Below are positions 46,100 through 56,779 of a DNA stretch of 64,000 nt, piece after piece. The position numbers and the translations under genes were made by a program. The notes beneath the pieces were generated by a model, which was not told the origin of the DNA, ran no database searches, and saw nothing but the letters and a program-made list of their open reading frames with translations. Within the stretch, counting starts at the first letter, position 1, and each line of letters opens with the position of its first letter. Origin of the DNA: Laburnicola sp. R22_1 (Eukaryota; Ascomycota; Dothideomycetes; Pleosporales; Didymosphaeriaceae). Location of the stretch: the NCBI GenBank assembly GCA_014281115.1, contig JACONQ010000017.1, positions 744,001 through 808,000 of the forward strand. The letters are read 5' to 3'.

Positions 46100-49000
46100 T
46101 CACGCCAGCATTTGGTGCAAGGCATTGACACGGTAGCTCTCGCTCCGTTCTACCAACTCTTCGTGTCGACCTTGGTCGACGACTCTGCCTCCTTCCACGA
46201 GGAAGATTACATCTGCTTTCGCAATAGTCCGCAGCCGATGAGCGATAGCTATGACCGTGACACCGTGGCCCTTGATCGCCCGCTCGAGGCCGAGCTCGAG
46301 CGCCTTCTCGCTCTCTGCATCCAGCGCACTTGTGCTTTCGTCCAGCAAGAGAAGCCTTGGTTTTCTAACAAGTGCACGCGCAATGGAGAGTCGTTGTCGC
46401 TGGCCACCCGAGAGCTGCGAACCACTGGCTCCGCATTCGGTGTCATACCCTTGGGGCAGGCTTAGGATCGTCTCGTGAATATTGGCAAGCTTACAAGCTT
46501 CTTCGATCTCTTCGTCAGTCGGCGTGTACCCGGGTCTAGCTCCGAGAGAGAGGTTGAACTTGATGCTCCCTTGAAATAAAACATTTTCCTGAGGCACATA
46601 GGCAATGTCATTCCGGAATGATGTATCATGATGGCGTGCAATATCAAGACCATTCAGAAGGATGCTGCCAGACGCGGGTATGTAAAACCGCTCCAGTAAT
46701 GCGAGGATGGTGCTTTTCCCAGCGCCAGAGGGGCCTACCAAGGCACAGAATTTCCTTGGGTGGATTAAGAGCGAGCACGACGCCAGGACAGTGGCGTTTG
46801 GACGAGCTGGGTATGAGAATGTAACATCGCGGAACTCGACAGTCGCACCAGTCCCTGATGATAATATTGCTGGGGAATCAGCGAGAGCCTCAACATCCTT
46901 TTTCTCGGAGTCTAAATCGTAGCCTTCGGGGGTAGTTCGTCCGGATGGAGAGTCGGACGTATCGCTCCTCAATTCGAGTAGACCGGCAACTCTTGAAATG
47001 GCGCTCTTCGCCCGCGAGATCTCAGGCGCAAGCGTAAATAACTGGCCCCATAGTTGCGCCGAAACCAACATGGCCATGAGTATGAGAAAGAATTGAGCTT
47101 GCGAATACCGGCCTTCGAGGATATTTTTCGATCCCCACCAATAAGCAAAAGCATATAGCGCGTTGCCGATAGCATTGGCTATTGCGAGCCATACATTTGT
47201 CTTGAAGCTCTGTAGCACCATCTCTTTGCGTGGAGCCTTCAGGGAACGGCGGTACGTGCCGAGTATCTCGTCCTCCAGAGACAACGCTGCAACAGCACGG
47301 ATATTGGAGACGGCCTCCACAGTGATACCGACAGAGTTGGAGAAAGCTCCAGCATGTTTTTCTGCAAATCGCGAAATCGAGCGCAGTTGCATGAAACCAG
47401 AGCCTAGGAGAATGGGTACAATACTCAAGCATACGATGGCAATGCGCCAAGCCACGATGTGTGACACAACAATGGCCGCAATGAAGTTGATGCATACAGA
47501 GAATAATGTGCCGATTATGGATCCACTAAATCCAGCGAGGGCGTTGCCATCATCAGTGATGTAGCCAAGCAACATAGTCGGACTCCGGCCACCAGACTCG
47601 TGCCATTGCAACGGCTGCTGTAACAAGGATCGCAGAGAGAGAATGCGCACCTTGTAGAGCAGACGTTCAGAAATGAGACCAAAGATAGACCAGCTGGTGA
47701 AATGGGCCAAGAACTCAATGCACGCTAGCATGAAGAACATCCCAGAGAACAATAGGCCTCGAGACCAGATATAACTAGGAAGGTTGCATGGAGAGAAGCT
47801 GCCAAGCGTATTTCCAAATACAGCACCGGTAGCTGAATAGGTGCCGCCGATAATGGTCGCCGCGAAGAAAGCTAAAACAAGGAGTAACAGATAGGGCCGA
47901 ACAAGAGGATTCATTGTCCTGAACAAGGAGTGGCTCACGATTGCGGAACTGTTGTCCTTGGTTATAGTCGCATTAGGCGTGCTGGCATCCTCACTCTTTC
48001 CGTAGACGATTGCTTTTTTTGGCTCGTCGATGGCGTCTGGATCGTCCTCAACGATACTAGACTGCGAGCTTGGTGTCGCCTCTGCAGGTTTGACAGACTG
48101 TAAGCGAACCATATCTGCATATGCTCCATCCCGCTCCATCAAGTCTGCGTGTGCTCCTTGTTCAAGGATTTCCCCCTTTTTCATGACAATAATATTGTCT
48201 GCCGCCCTAATAGTTGACAGACGGTGAGCAATGGCAATCACTGTCCGTCCTTTGGAAGCTTTTTCTATCGAAGCCTGGATCCTTTTTTCGCTTGCCGAAT
48301 CCAATGCTGCGGTGGCTTCGTCTAGCAGTAGGATCTTGGGGTCCCGGACAAGGGCTCGTGCTAGTGCAATCCTTTGCTTTTGACCACCGCTGATAAGACT
48401 TCCACTGGAGCCTACCAATGTCGCAAGACCATGGTCTAGTCGGTCTATGAAAACCATAGCATCTGCGAGATCTGCGGCAGCTTGCACCAAACGAAGAATC
48501 TCGCAGACTTCAGAGCTGGCTCTTTCTGCACTTTCTGATAAGTCATGACCACTCCTCACTTCTTCGGCAACGCGCGCCAAGGCATCCGAAAGCAATGCGC
48601 TTCTCAAATGAAGGTGTGCTGGAGAATTAACAAGACCGAGTGCCACGTTTTCTAGAATCGAACGATCCAGGAGCGACGGCTCTTGTGGTACGAGACTGAT
48701 ATATCCTCGCAATGCTTTGACGTTCAAATTCTTGATGTCCCAACCATCGAGCATGACCACACCGCTTTGTGGGTCGTAAAATCGAGCAACGAGTGATGCA
48801 ATGGTGGACTTCCCACTCCCAGATAGGCCAACGATGGCGGTAAGCTTTCCAGCCTCACAGCGGAACGAGATATCGCTCAGAACGGGATGGTCGGGCCTCG
48901 ATGGGTAGGTAAAGGATACGTCCCGAAACTCAACGCTGCCACTGATTCCCAGAGGTTTATCACCGGACTCGGAAGTGCCTGCGATAACTGGCTGATGCTC

Positions 49001-50089
49001 GACGTCTTTCCGTAGTCGTTCAAAAGCTGATACAGCACCGCCAAATAATGGCAATAAGGGAGCAACCTGGCTGAGAACAATGGCGCCTACGAACGGTTAA
49101 CAGGCATACCAGTAAGACGAGAATATGTACGTACCATCAACAAGGATGAAAATAACGGTGTATATTGCACCAGCGGACGTGCCCCCTTCGTTTGATTCGA
49201 CAGACGCGGCAATCTTTCTACTCCCTTGCCAGTATGCTAGTGCATTTGCTGAAAACGAGATGAAGTATAGCAATCCGGCCTGGATCGCGGTCGATGTTGC
49301 TTTGCTGATGCCTTCTTTCTTCGCCCTGCTTAGATAGCTCCGATATATCTCTTCCAGACGTGCATTGGCCCCGAGAGCATGAACCAGACCGATATGGCTG
49401 AGGCTTTCAGAGGCGATAGCGCTCGCTTTGCCGACGTATTCAGATACTTTGGTCGAGTACTTGTGCACAAAATGCCCTCCGACGACAGTCATGAGCAGGA
49501 ATGCCGGGATCAACGATACAAGCATTCCAGCAAGTTGGGCATCTTTGATGAAGGCAACCACGTAGGCAGTGATGCAGAAGGTAATGCACGTGAGAAATAC
49601 ACCCACTTTCTCAGATGTTCCCGTCTCGATGGCCTGGATGTCACCATTCAGTCGCGAGGAAACCTCACCCGCTTGTAGATTGTCGAAAAAGGCGATGTCT
49701 TGGCCAAGCATGCTCTTGAGGTAACGGTCTCGGATACGCTGACCCAAGCGCTGGGAAGCGATGCTCCAGCAGACACAATGGGTGTAGATGAGTGCAAAGG
49801 TGGCGAGGGCAAGGTAGAAGAGCAATAGGACCTTCGCGTTGATCGAGGATTGCAAGCCCGCAGTCGAGCCTGGCACGTCGGCGCTGTCACACGTCGCAGT
49901 GTTCAGGTCATCGACCAGCTGGCCAAAGACGATTCCCACGAGTGGAAAGGGCACGCCGGCCCCGATGGCAGCGAGGGTGCCCACGCAAATGAGGAATATG
50001 TCCAGCCATGTGGGATTTGCGTAGAACAGAAGCTGGAGAAAGCCGAGAAACGGCTTCAACGAGGCCCGCGGAGGCTTCTTGGGGGGCAT
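46100..50089 (-). CDS. Full-length ABC-B transporter (siderophore-cluster type)
   Basis: Exons 50089-49135 and 49086-46100 give 1313 aa. Layout is TMD-NBD-TMD-NBD. NBD1 has Walker A GLSGSGKST (near 408), signature SGGQKQR and Walker B LLLDEATAALD. NBD2 has GPSGAGKST (near 1110), LSGGQRQR and LLLDESTSALD. Both sites look intact. Two six-helix membrane domains fit a plasma or vacuolar membrane exporter. ABC-B genes adjoin siderophore NRPS genes in other ascomycetes (SitT beside SidD; the NPS6 neighbour), so a role in moving the siderophore or its breakdown products is the likely job. It is not proven, as this family also moves toxins and drugs. It lies in the same orientation as the NRPS and the SidA-like gene. 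Confidence 0.9.
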
Positions 50090-50456
50090 TGAGCATGCAG
50101 AAGCAGGTCACCCAGGCGCTGCAGATGAAATGAGACGAGATGTTGACGTGAGGCTCGTACACGGCGCAGGCACCGGGTGCCAGGGAGCTGTGGGCCGCCC
50201 AGCCCGCCATATCACGAAGAGCATAGTAGACAGTGTGTGCCAATAGCCGGCCACCGGTGGCATAGCGGCATCAGAGGGTGGATGCAAGCATACAGGCACT
50301 AGGGTTGCGAGGTGGGGAGGATGCATCAATCATGGCTCGGAGCGAGGTCGGAGATTGGCGTCTCTAGCGCCATCAGATAAAAATTTGCACACCACGTGAC
50401 TATGCAACACTAGCGTCTTCCTCCTGCACCGCTACCGCCCTGCCGTGCCAGCCTAC
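50090..50456. promoter_or_regulatory. ABC transporter promoter region
   Basis: This 367-bp gap lies upstream of the ABC gene and downstream of the SidA-like stop. It contains one exact iron-GATA site and a CCACGTGAC E-box near 50392-50400. Confidence 0.5.
50372..50380 (+). promoter_or_regulatory. Iron-GATA (SreA-type) site ATCAGATAA
   Basis: Exact ATCWGATAA, 283 bp upstream of the ABC transporter start. Confidence 0.6.
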
Positions 50457-51746
50457 CTACATCCTGGCCGCCACCATGGTGCCATCCCGCTCGTGGCTCT
50501 CTGTTGCCGCCAATGCCCTCACCACCTCGCCCGCACATGCTGCAATGTCCTTTGCCAATGAGCGGCCGCCTTCTGAGCGAGCCGACAGCATCCACATCCG
50601 GCAGCCGTCTGCCACGCTGCCGCGCTTGAACTGCACCTCCTCGAGGCTGTCGCCCTTCTGACGACAGCCCAGCACGAGCGCGTCGATGCCTTGGAAGAGT
50701 CCGCCGTTCGTCGGGTCGTCGTGTGCCTGCTCCGCAATGATCATGTTTGCATCGGAGCACGCCCCCGCCGTGTCTTTCCCGACGACGACGCGAAGTGTGT
50801 ACGCGCCCTTGCTGGCCACCTGCTTCTCGTATGCACGGCTGTAGATGCTCTGAACGAGCTCTGGCACGTCTGAGACGGTCGACGGCTTCGGCTCGCAAGA
50901 CGGCTTCGCCCAGATGGAGCACAGTGGCGGCTGCCGTGGCTCCTGCTCGCCGCCCAGTATCCGCAGCGGCGCCAGAGTCTCGTTTTCCGTCACCACGGTG
51001 ATGTTTCCGAGCCGTGGACATGCCAGGAGATCGTCCAAGATCTCGACCGTCTGCTGGCCCGAGCCGACAACGGCGATATTGAGTCGCGGCTCATGGCGTT
51101 CCCATAGCTCGTTCCTTCTGGACTTGTAATCATTCGCGGAAATGATGCGTTGCCCAGCGAGAAAGTCGACGCTCGTCAGCGACATTCGCTTCTGGTTGTT
51201 CCTGCTGGATGGGGAAGGGGCAACGATGTTTCTTGCCTGTACGACCTGTGTCTGTCCCTTCTTGTCCCTTATGGCGACATTCCACCATCTGATCGGCCCC
51301 TCGCCCCTTTCCGGTCCCACGCCGACCACTTCCGTCCCATAGCGCACATTGTCTTGAAACTGCTCTGCACACCAGCTGAGATAATCCTCGAACTCCATCC
51401 TCAGCGGATTCAGCCGGTCAGAGTTTGCAAACTCAACGAGTCGGTTCCGCACGAGAAGGTAGTTGACATAACTAAAGGCGGACCTGGGGTTGCGCGTTGT
51501 TGCGAGATCGTAGATGAAGGCCTTCTCCATGCGGGTCCTGGCCAGCTGTGGTGAGTGCCACGAAAAGGACGGTTTGCGCTCTAGAAAGAGCACATTTGAC
51601 GGCTTCTGAGCCTCCCGGTTTGCTATGGCTGTAGCAAGCTGCGCCGGCCCGAAGCCAATGCAAATCAAATCATACATAGGAGTTGACGTCGTTGCAGGAG
51701 AGCCCGAGTAATTCAGGTGTCTTGGAGATTGTTGGATCGAAGCCAT
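50457..51746 (-). CDS. Divergent L-ornithine N5-monooxygenase (SidA-like)
   Basis: Single exon of 429 aa from ATG 51746. N-hydroxylating flavoprotein features are clear: FAD site GFGPAQLATAIA near residue 32, the family block FSWHSPQL then DLATTRNPRSAFSYVNYL, and NADPH site VVGSGQQTVEILDDL. This enzyme family makes N5-hydroxyornithine, the first step of hydroxamate siderophores. It is about 70 residues shorter than typical SidA. The region that normally holds a conserved Asn of the substrate pocket (around an N-E-x-F-N-P-type segment) reads differently (APLRILGGEQEP), and the usual C-terminal H-G-x-S-D-x-L-L block is missing. It may accept another amine or be a second, specialised copy beside a canonical sidA elsewhere. 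It is divergent from the acyltransferase. Confidence 0.8.
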   Translation of the reverse strand: MASIQQSPRHLNYSGSPATTSTPMYDLICIGFGPAQLATAIANREAQKPSNVLFLERKPSFSWHSPQLARTRMEKAFIYDLATTRNPRSAFSYVNYLLVRNRLVEFANSDRLNPLRMEFEDYLSWCAEQFQDNVRYGTEVVGVGPERGEGPIRWWNVAIRDKKGQTQVVQARNIVAPSPSSRNNQKRMSLTSVDFLAGQRIISANDYKSRRNELWERHEPRLNIAVVGSGQQTVEILDDLLACPRLGNITVVTENETLAPLRILGGEQEPRQPPLCSIWAKPSCEPKPSTVSDVPELVQSIYSRAYEKQVASKGAYTLRVVVGKDTAGACSDANMIIAEQAHDDPTNGGLFQGIDALVLGCRQKGDSLEEVQFKRGSVADGCRMWMLSARSEGGRSLAKDIAACAGEVVRALAATESHERDGTMVAARM

Positions 51747-52205
51747 CTTGAGAAACGGTGTCACTTAACAGAAAGTCTTCTTGCTCAGCAATGGCCGGTT
51801 GTCTCCATATACCAAAGTCCGTTCGTCGTGATCCGGGCTGGGAGCTTTGGCCACGAGCAAGCATGGGGTGATTTTTTGTACCTCTAAGCGCACCGCAATC
51901 CCTGCGACTAGCCAGGTCTTGGGTACGTCACATCTGCGAAGGTTTCTTTTTCGCGCAGGTATCGACGACTCATCGTGCCCACATGGCTTGGCTTACCAAG
52001 ACCAGCGGAGCTAGCAACTACCTCCGGTATTTTATACCACCCAACTCTCCCTATTCGGGAGGGCCATCGACCTCGGCCTCAACTTTTACCTCACGGACCT
52101 GGCGCTAGAGAAGTGCTTTGAATAGATCGCCGTCTCCTAGTATAGGTATGCTCCTGCAACTTTTGCACACACAACATCCGCGCATTCTTAGGACGACTGG
52201 CTCCC
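51747..52205. promoter_or_regulatory. Bidirectional promoter of SidA-like and acyltransferase genes
   Basis: A 459-bp gap between divergent genes. No exact ATCWGATAA was found here, unlike the other cluster promoters. A TTTTATACC stretch lies near 52029-52037. Confidence 0.45.
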
Positions 52206-53580
52206 ATGGCTCAACAACCCTCACAACCGAACGCCGCGGCAGATCCTTTCATTTTGAAGCTCCCCCACCCATACCTTACCGCCTATGCAATCACGAATAC
52301 CGCTGCATCGGGACAACCGAAGCAATACCGCATTTCGCCTTCGGCTGCTCACTCCAAAAGCAATGGACTAGCTGTGCCCATATCCCTCCATAACGACAAC
52401 TTGTCGTTCAGCGATATAGCTTTCTTGGAAGGAGACTCCGTTCCACCCAAAGGCGACAACAGCTCCTGGGCTAGAACACGGCGAGCACCTTATGCAACTA
52501 TCTCTTGGACTGGCGACAGAGCATCTGTTCCGCAGCTATGGTTAGCTGCATACGCCCTTGTCTCGCAGCATCCCTTTGTGGAAAACTTCCGGATTCTTTT
52601 CTCTGGAAACAATTCCTCCTCACTTGCCACTGAGCTTTACGCGACTGGTCTCTTCCACCCTCATCCTCGGAACGTAAACGCTTCAGCTGCGCATGATGGC
52701 GATTTGCTTTTGCGAAGCACATTCTGGCAAGGAGCTGCATCTCCGTTTGGTGCTCGCCCGGTGTGGGCGCCACACCTGGATGCCTCGAACAAGCCAATCA
52801 CTTCAGAGTATCCCCTGTTTCCATTTCAGACAGCTCCTAGCACACAGTTTCCAGCCCTGCCGCGTCACACTATGCACCCGGTACGTCGACCAAAACCGGC
52901 TCCTGGGTCCGTCATCTACAGCCGCTGGATCCCACATCTGCAGGAGCATTTTACTATGATTGCTCTAGACTACACCAACGACGAGCATCTGCGCCTGTTC
53001 AATGTCTGGCAGAACGATCCACGTGTTGCAGCGGGATGGAACGAAACCGGAACTCTAGACCAACATCGCGAGTACCTACGAAAGCTGCATGAAGATCCAC
53101 ATGTTATCACTATGTTCGCGGCCTTCGACGATGTACTTTTCGCATACTTCGAGGTCTATTGGGCCATGGTACGTTTCCTCGATTCACAATCAATTCGCTT
53201 GGCTAATTTAAATATAGGAAGACCATATGGGCGCACACTTCCTTGCTTCGCCTTATGATCGTGGTCGGCACTCTCTGGTCGGCGACATCAGGTTTCGCGG
53301 GCCTTACCGGGTTTCGGCTTGGTGGTCTGGACTCATGCACTACATGTTCCTCGACGAACCTCGTACCTGGAATCTCGTCGGCGAGCCTGCACAGACAAGT
53401 AGTACAGTACTGGCTTACGATTTCGCTCACGGATTCCACGTTGAGAAGCTGTTGGACCTGCCGCACAAGCGGAGTGCATTGATGATGGTCAATCGAGAAA
53501 AGTTCTTTACGCTTAGTCCGTTCGTGTGGGACGGTGAGAAGAAGGTTCGCCATAGTCTCGATGCACTTGCGAAGTTGTAG
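52206..53580 (+). CDS. N5-hydroxyornithine acyltransferase (SidF/SidL/IucB family)
   Basis: Exons 52206-53168 and 53218-53580 (intron GTACGT to ATATAG) give 441 aa. The C-terminal half is the GNAT-like siderophore acyltransferase domain, recognisable by LFNVWQNDPRVAAGWNETGT, the YFEVYWA-ED pair across the splice site, and a GDIRFRGPYRV strand. Relatives move acetyl (SidL) or anhydromevalonyl (SidF) from CoA to the hydroxylated amine of ornithine. The adjoining CoA ligase suggests an acyl group other than acetyl. No clear PTS1 ends the protein (the terminus is LAKL, which is not SKL-like enough to call). It is transcribed away from the SidA-like gene from a shared promoter. Confidence 0.85.
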
Positions 53581-53842
53581 CATTCTACCACGTGGTAGTT
53601 ATATGGATTGGCATAGCCGCATGAAGTCATCTCCGTCGCCTCTAAACTCGTTCAGTTCAACAGTGTGTAATCATAACCAACAGCTCTGCAACCCAAAGCT
53701 GTCCTGCGGCGGTACAACGTACCACCCCGCAAGTGAATAGTCTGCTTTTGCAAAGATACACCGGGGTTGTGCACTGGCGGCTAGCGCGACGTCATGCACT
53801 ATAGCACAGGCCACACCTATGCAGCCAAGATGCAGGGGGCGG

Positions 53843-53851
53843 ATCAGATAA
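53843..53851 (+). promoter_or_regulatory. Iron-GATA (SreA-type) site ATCAGATAA
   Basis: Exact ATCWGATAA upstream of the acyl-CoA ligase; first of four. Confidence 0.6.
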
Positions 53852-53894
53852 CTCTAAACAAGCCCACTTGCACGCCGCCGAGGCAAAGAAATTT

Positions 53895-53903
53895 TTATCA
53901 GAT
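53895..53903 (-). promoter_or_regulatory. Iron-GATA (SreA-type) site, minus strand
   Basis: TTATCAGAT on the plus strand, the reverse complement of ATCTGATAA. Confidence 0.6.
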
Positions 53904-54280
53904 CCGCTCGCTTGTCGTTATGCCGAGGAAGTGGTGCGAGTGGACAGTCGCCATTCAAGCTCAGAGTGTTTGTCTAGGTCAACGTCAAAAAGTGCTCTGG
54001 AGGAGCTGCATGCTATTGTACATGGGCAGTATAGTGCTCAAATCTGCATCGCGGAGGAGAGGCGTGGGCAACTCCAGTCACTCGGCGGCTACAGCACAAA
54101 ACTTGGCGAGTTCGGCAAGTTCCTACGATAATAATACCGCATGTACTCTGTACATTATTGGAGGCACGCGGCGGGCTGATCTGATACATTTACGCAACGG
54201 TTTCCCGCGCCGGAGCAGGAATCCTCGCGTTCATCCGTTCCTCCATGTGCCACTAAGGGCTAGTGCCTGGACAAGCGCCC

Positions 54281-54289
54281 ATCTGATAA
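54281..54289 (+). promoter_or_regulatory. Iron-GATA (SreA-type) site ATCTGATAA
   Basis: Exact site about 540 bp upstream of the ligase start. Confidence 0.65.
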
Positions 54290-54329
54290 AGAGATTTCTC
54301 CCGGTCGTGCCGATCCTTGGAGATTGATC

Positions 54330-54338
54330 TTATCAGAT
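54330..54338 (-). promoter_or_regulatory. Iron-GATA (SreA-type) site, minus strand
   Basis: TTATCAGAT, 49 bp from the previous site and facing it. Confidence 0.65.
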
Positions 54339-54827
54339 GAGATGGTGTGAGACTAGAGCTGGACCAGGGTCCGACCACGTCGCTGGCCGCCCACCACCAA
54401 CCGCCACGTTACGGCGAATGAGCTCCGGACTTGTTGCTGTTGCAGGCAAGTGGTGGAGGATCATGCATTGATCACCTGAAAGGTGATGTCGACGGCGTCG
54501 AATGCGTTGCGTATGCCTGCCACCGGTATCGTTCCGAGGATGTGCAATGGACGTAGCGTATTCTTTGTATTTTTTTGTGCTGGGTATAGGGATGGATGGC
54601 TTGGAGTAAGTTAGATCCGAATCATCTGCGAGTTCGCAATGACGAAACACAGTCCCACTGTCCGGGTCCTCTTCGAGTTCCTTTGGTCGCGTAGTTGAGC
54701 ATCGTATTTCTTTCCTTATTACCTCACTAGATACGTGGTTCCTATCATAACCAAATCGCCTGGGCATCTTGTTCCTTGAGTCGTGTCTGCTCAATTGGAC
54801 CGGCGTGAACGCAGTTGTGCGACGACA

Positions 54828-56779
54828 ATGGCCGAGCTCTACGAGCAAACTCGGCACGACGCTCTTCAGCGTCTGAATCAGACATTACTTCAGATTGACC
54901 CGTATATTCTGCCTCCGTATCCAAACCTTTCGCTTGTCGCCGGTCCGCAAGATCCACCGCTTCTGCAGATAACACTCTCGCAGTTGCTGGCGCAACAAGC
55001 GGAATACTACCCCAACAACGAGTGTTTGGTTATATCATGGACGGCAGCTAGGTGGACCTATCGCCAATTGCAGGATCAGTCAAATCTTCTGGCCCGCGCT
55101 TTGCTGCGGTATGGTGTCAGGCCAAGAGATAGAATTGGTGTAATGAGCGGGAACTGCGAGAAATATGTTGCAGTGTTTTTTGCGTGCGCAAGAATTGGCG
55201 CTATATGTGTCACGTTGAATAATACTTATACCGCGACGGAAGCGGAATATGCGTTGAAGCACACGAGTAAGTGTTTGCCCAGGAGTGTAATCGGGTGCTC
55301 GTGAGCTGATAGTTTCAGAGTGTGGGGTGTTGTTTACGAGCGAGGATATCGGCCGCTTTGACAACCGCCCACTACTTGAGAGGCTGAAAAGCATCGAGGT
55401 GATAGAAGAGTTGCCGGACTTGAAGACTGTCTGCTTGATACGGGGCGAGGACGAGGGCCTCGTCAAGTACGAAGAGTTCATTGGCGAGGCAGGTTCCATA
55501 CCTGAACATATCCTAGACATCTTCGACGGCATCATAAGTCCGTACGATGTTGCAAATCTGCAGTTCACCAGCGGCAGCACGGGAAACCCAAAGGCAGCCA
55601 TGCTCACGCACCAGTACGTTCCTTGTGATGGAGATGAACTCAGATCTGGGACCTGACGATAGCGTAGCAACCTGGTGAACAACTCGCGCTTCATCGGCGA
55701 CCGTATGCAGCTCACGCCCTCTGACACACTATGCTGCCCTCCTCCCCTCTTCCACTGCTTTGGCCTCACACTCGGTCTTCTCGCCGTCCTCGGCCACGGT
55801 GGCCGCATCGTCTATCCCGCTGAATCTTTCGACCCCATTGCGACGCTCCACGCCATCTCCGACGAGCGATGCACAGCGCTGCACGGAGTGCCCGCCATGA
55901 TGGAAGCCATCGTCAACTTACCCAAGCCCTCAAGCTGGAGTTCGGAACTGCGCACCGGCATCGTGGCAGGCAGCCCCGTCCCCAGGTGGCTCATGGAGCG
56001 CATGGTCAACGAACTCGGCATGACAGACTTCACCTCGAGCTATGGCCTCACGGAAGCGAGCCCGACCGTCTTCAACGCACATGCAACAGACTCGCTGCAT
56101 GCCCGGCTGACGACGGTTGGCACGGTGATGCCCCACGCGCGCGTCAAGATCGTGGACCGCAAAAATCGCCTTGTACCCATCGGCGTGAGAGGGGAACTCT
56201 GCGTTGCAGGGTATCAGCTGTGTAGGGGCTACTGGGAGAATGCGGCAAAGAGCGCCGAGGTCCTGGTTAGAGATGAGCAGGGTGAGGTGTGGTTGCATAC
56301 GGGAGATGAGGCTATGTTGGATGTTGATGGGTATTGTACCATCACGGGACGGTTCAAGGACATTATTATCCGCGGTACGCCTTATCCATCCCACTTCTCC
56401 TCTTCATCTCTCCTCCTCCCCGGACGCAGACTGAACTGACCCATTCATAGGAGGCGAAAACATCTACCCACTCGAAATCGAAGAACGCCTCGTCGCTCAC
56501 CCCTCCATCTCGCGCGCCATCGTCGTCGGCATATCGCATCCCAAATACGTCGAGATTCCCGTTGCGTTTCTCCAACTCGAAGATGGGGCCGAGAAGCCGG
56601 GGTTGGAGCAGGTGAAGAAGTGGGTTAGGAAGGTGCTGGGTAGGCATAAGGCGCCGACGCGGGTGTTTTGGCTGGGGGAGGACTTCTTGGGTGAGGTGCC
56701 GTTGACGGGGAGTGGGAAGATTAGGAAGTTTGTGTTGAGGGAGTGGGCGGAGAGCGTGGGTAGGGAGATGCGGGAGTAG
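54828..56779 (+). CDS. Acyl-CoA ligase (SidI-like, ANL superfamily)
   Basis: Exons 54828-55266, 55319-55613, 55668-56374 and 56451-56779 give 589 aa with phases in agreement. ANL motifs are complete: P-loop TSGSTGNPKAAM, YGLTEASP, TGD, and the hinge/core GRFKDIIIRG joined to GENIYP, ending with the catalytic Lys in GSGKIRK. Such enzymes join a carboxylic acid to CoA through an adenylate. Beside an N5-acyltransferase it probably supplies the acyl-CoA donor, as SidI (mevalonyl-CoA ligase) does for fusarinines. No PTS1 is present. An N-terminal RL-x5-QI nonapeptide (15-23) only loosely fits PTS2, the signal that sends SidI to peroxisomes. Medium-chain or aryl acid ligase activity remains possible. 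Confidence 0.85.

Larger units (their letters stand above)
53581..54827. promoter_or_regulatory. Upstream region of the acyl-CoA ligase
   Basis: About 1.25 kb without a convincing gene between two plus-strand cluster genes. It contains four exact iron-GATA sites, two on each strand. Confidence 0.6.

Noticed and set aside
50410..51021. 203-codon open frame overlapping the SidA-like gene
   Set aside because: Arg/Gly-rich composition typical of a wrong frame in GC-rich coding DNA.
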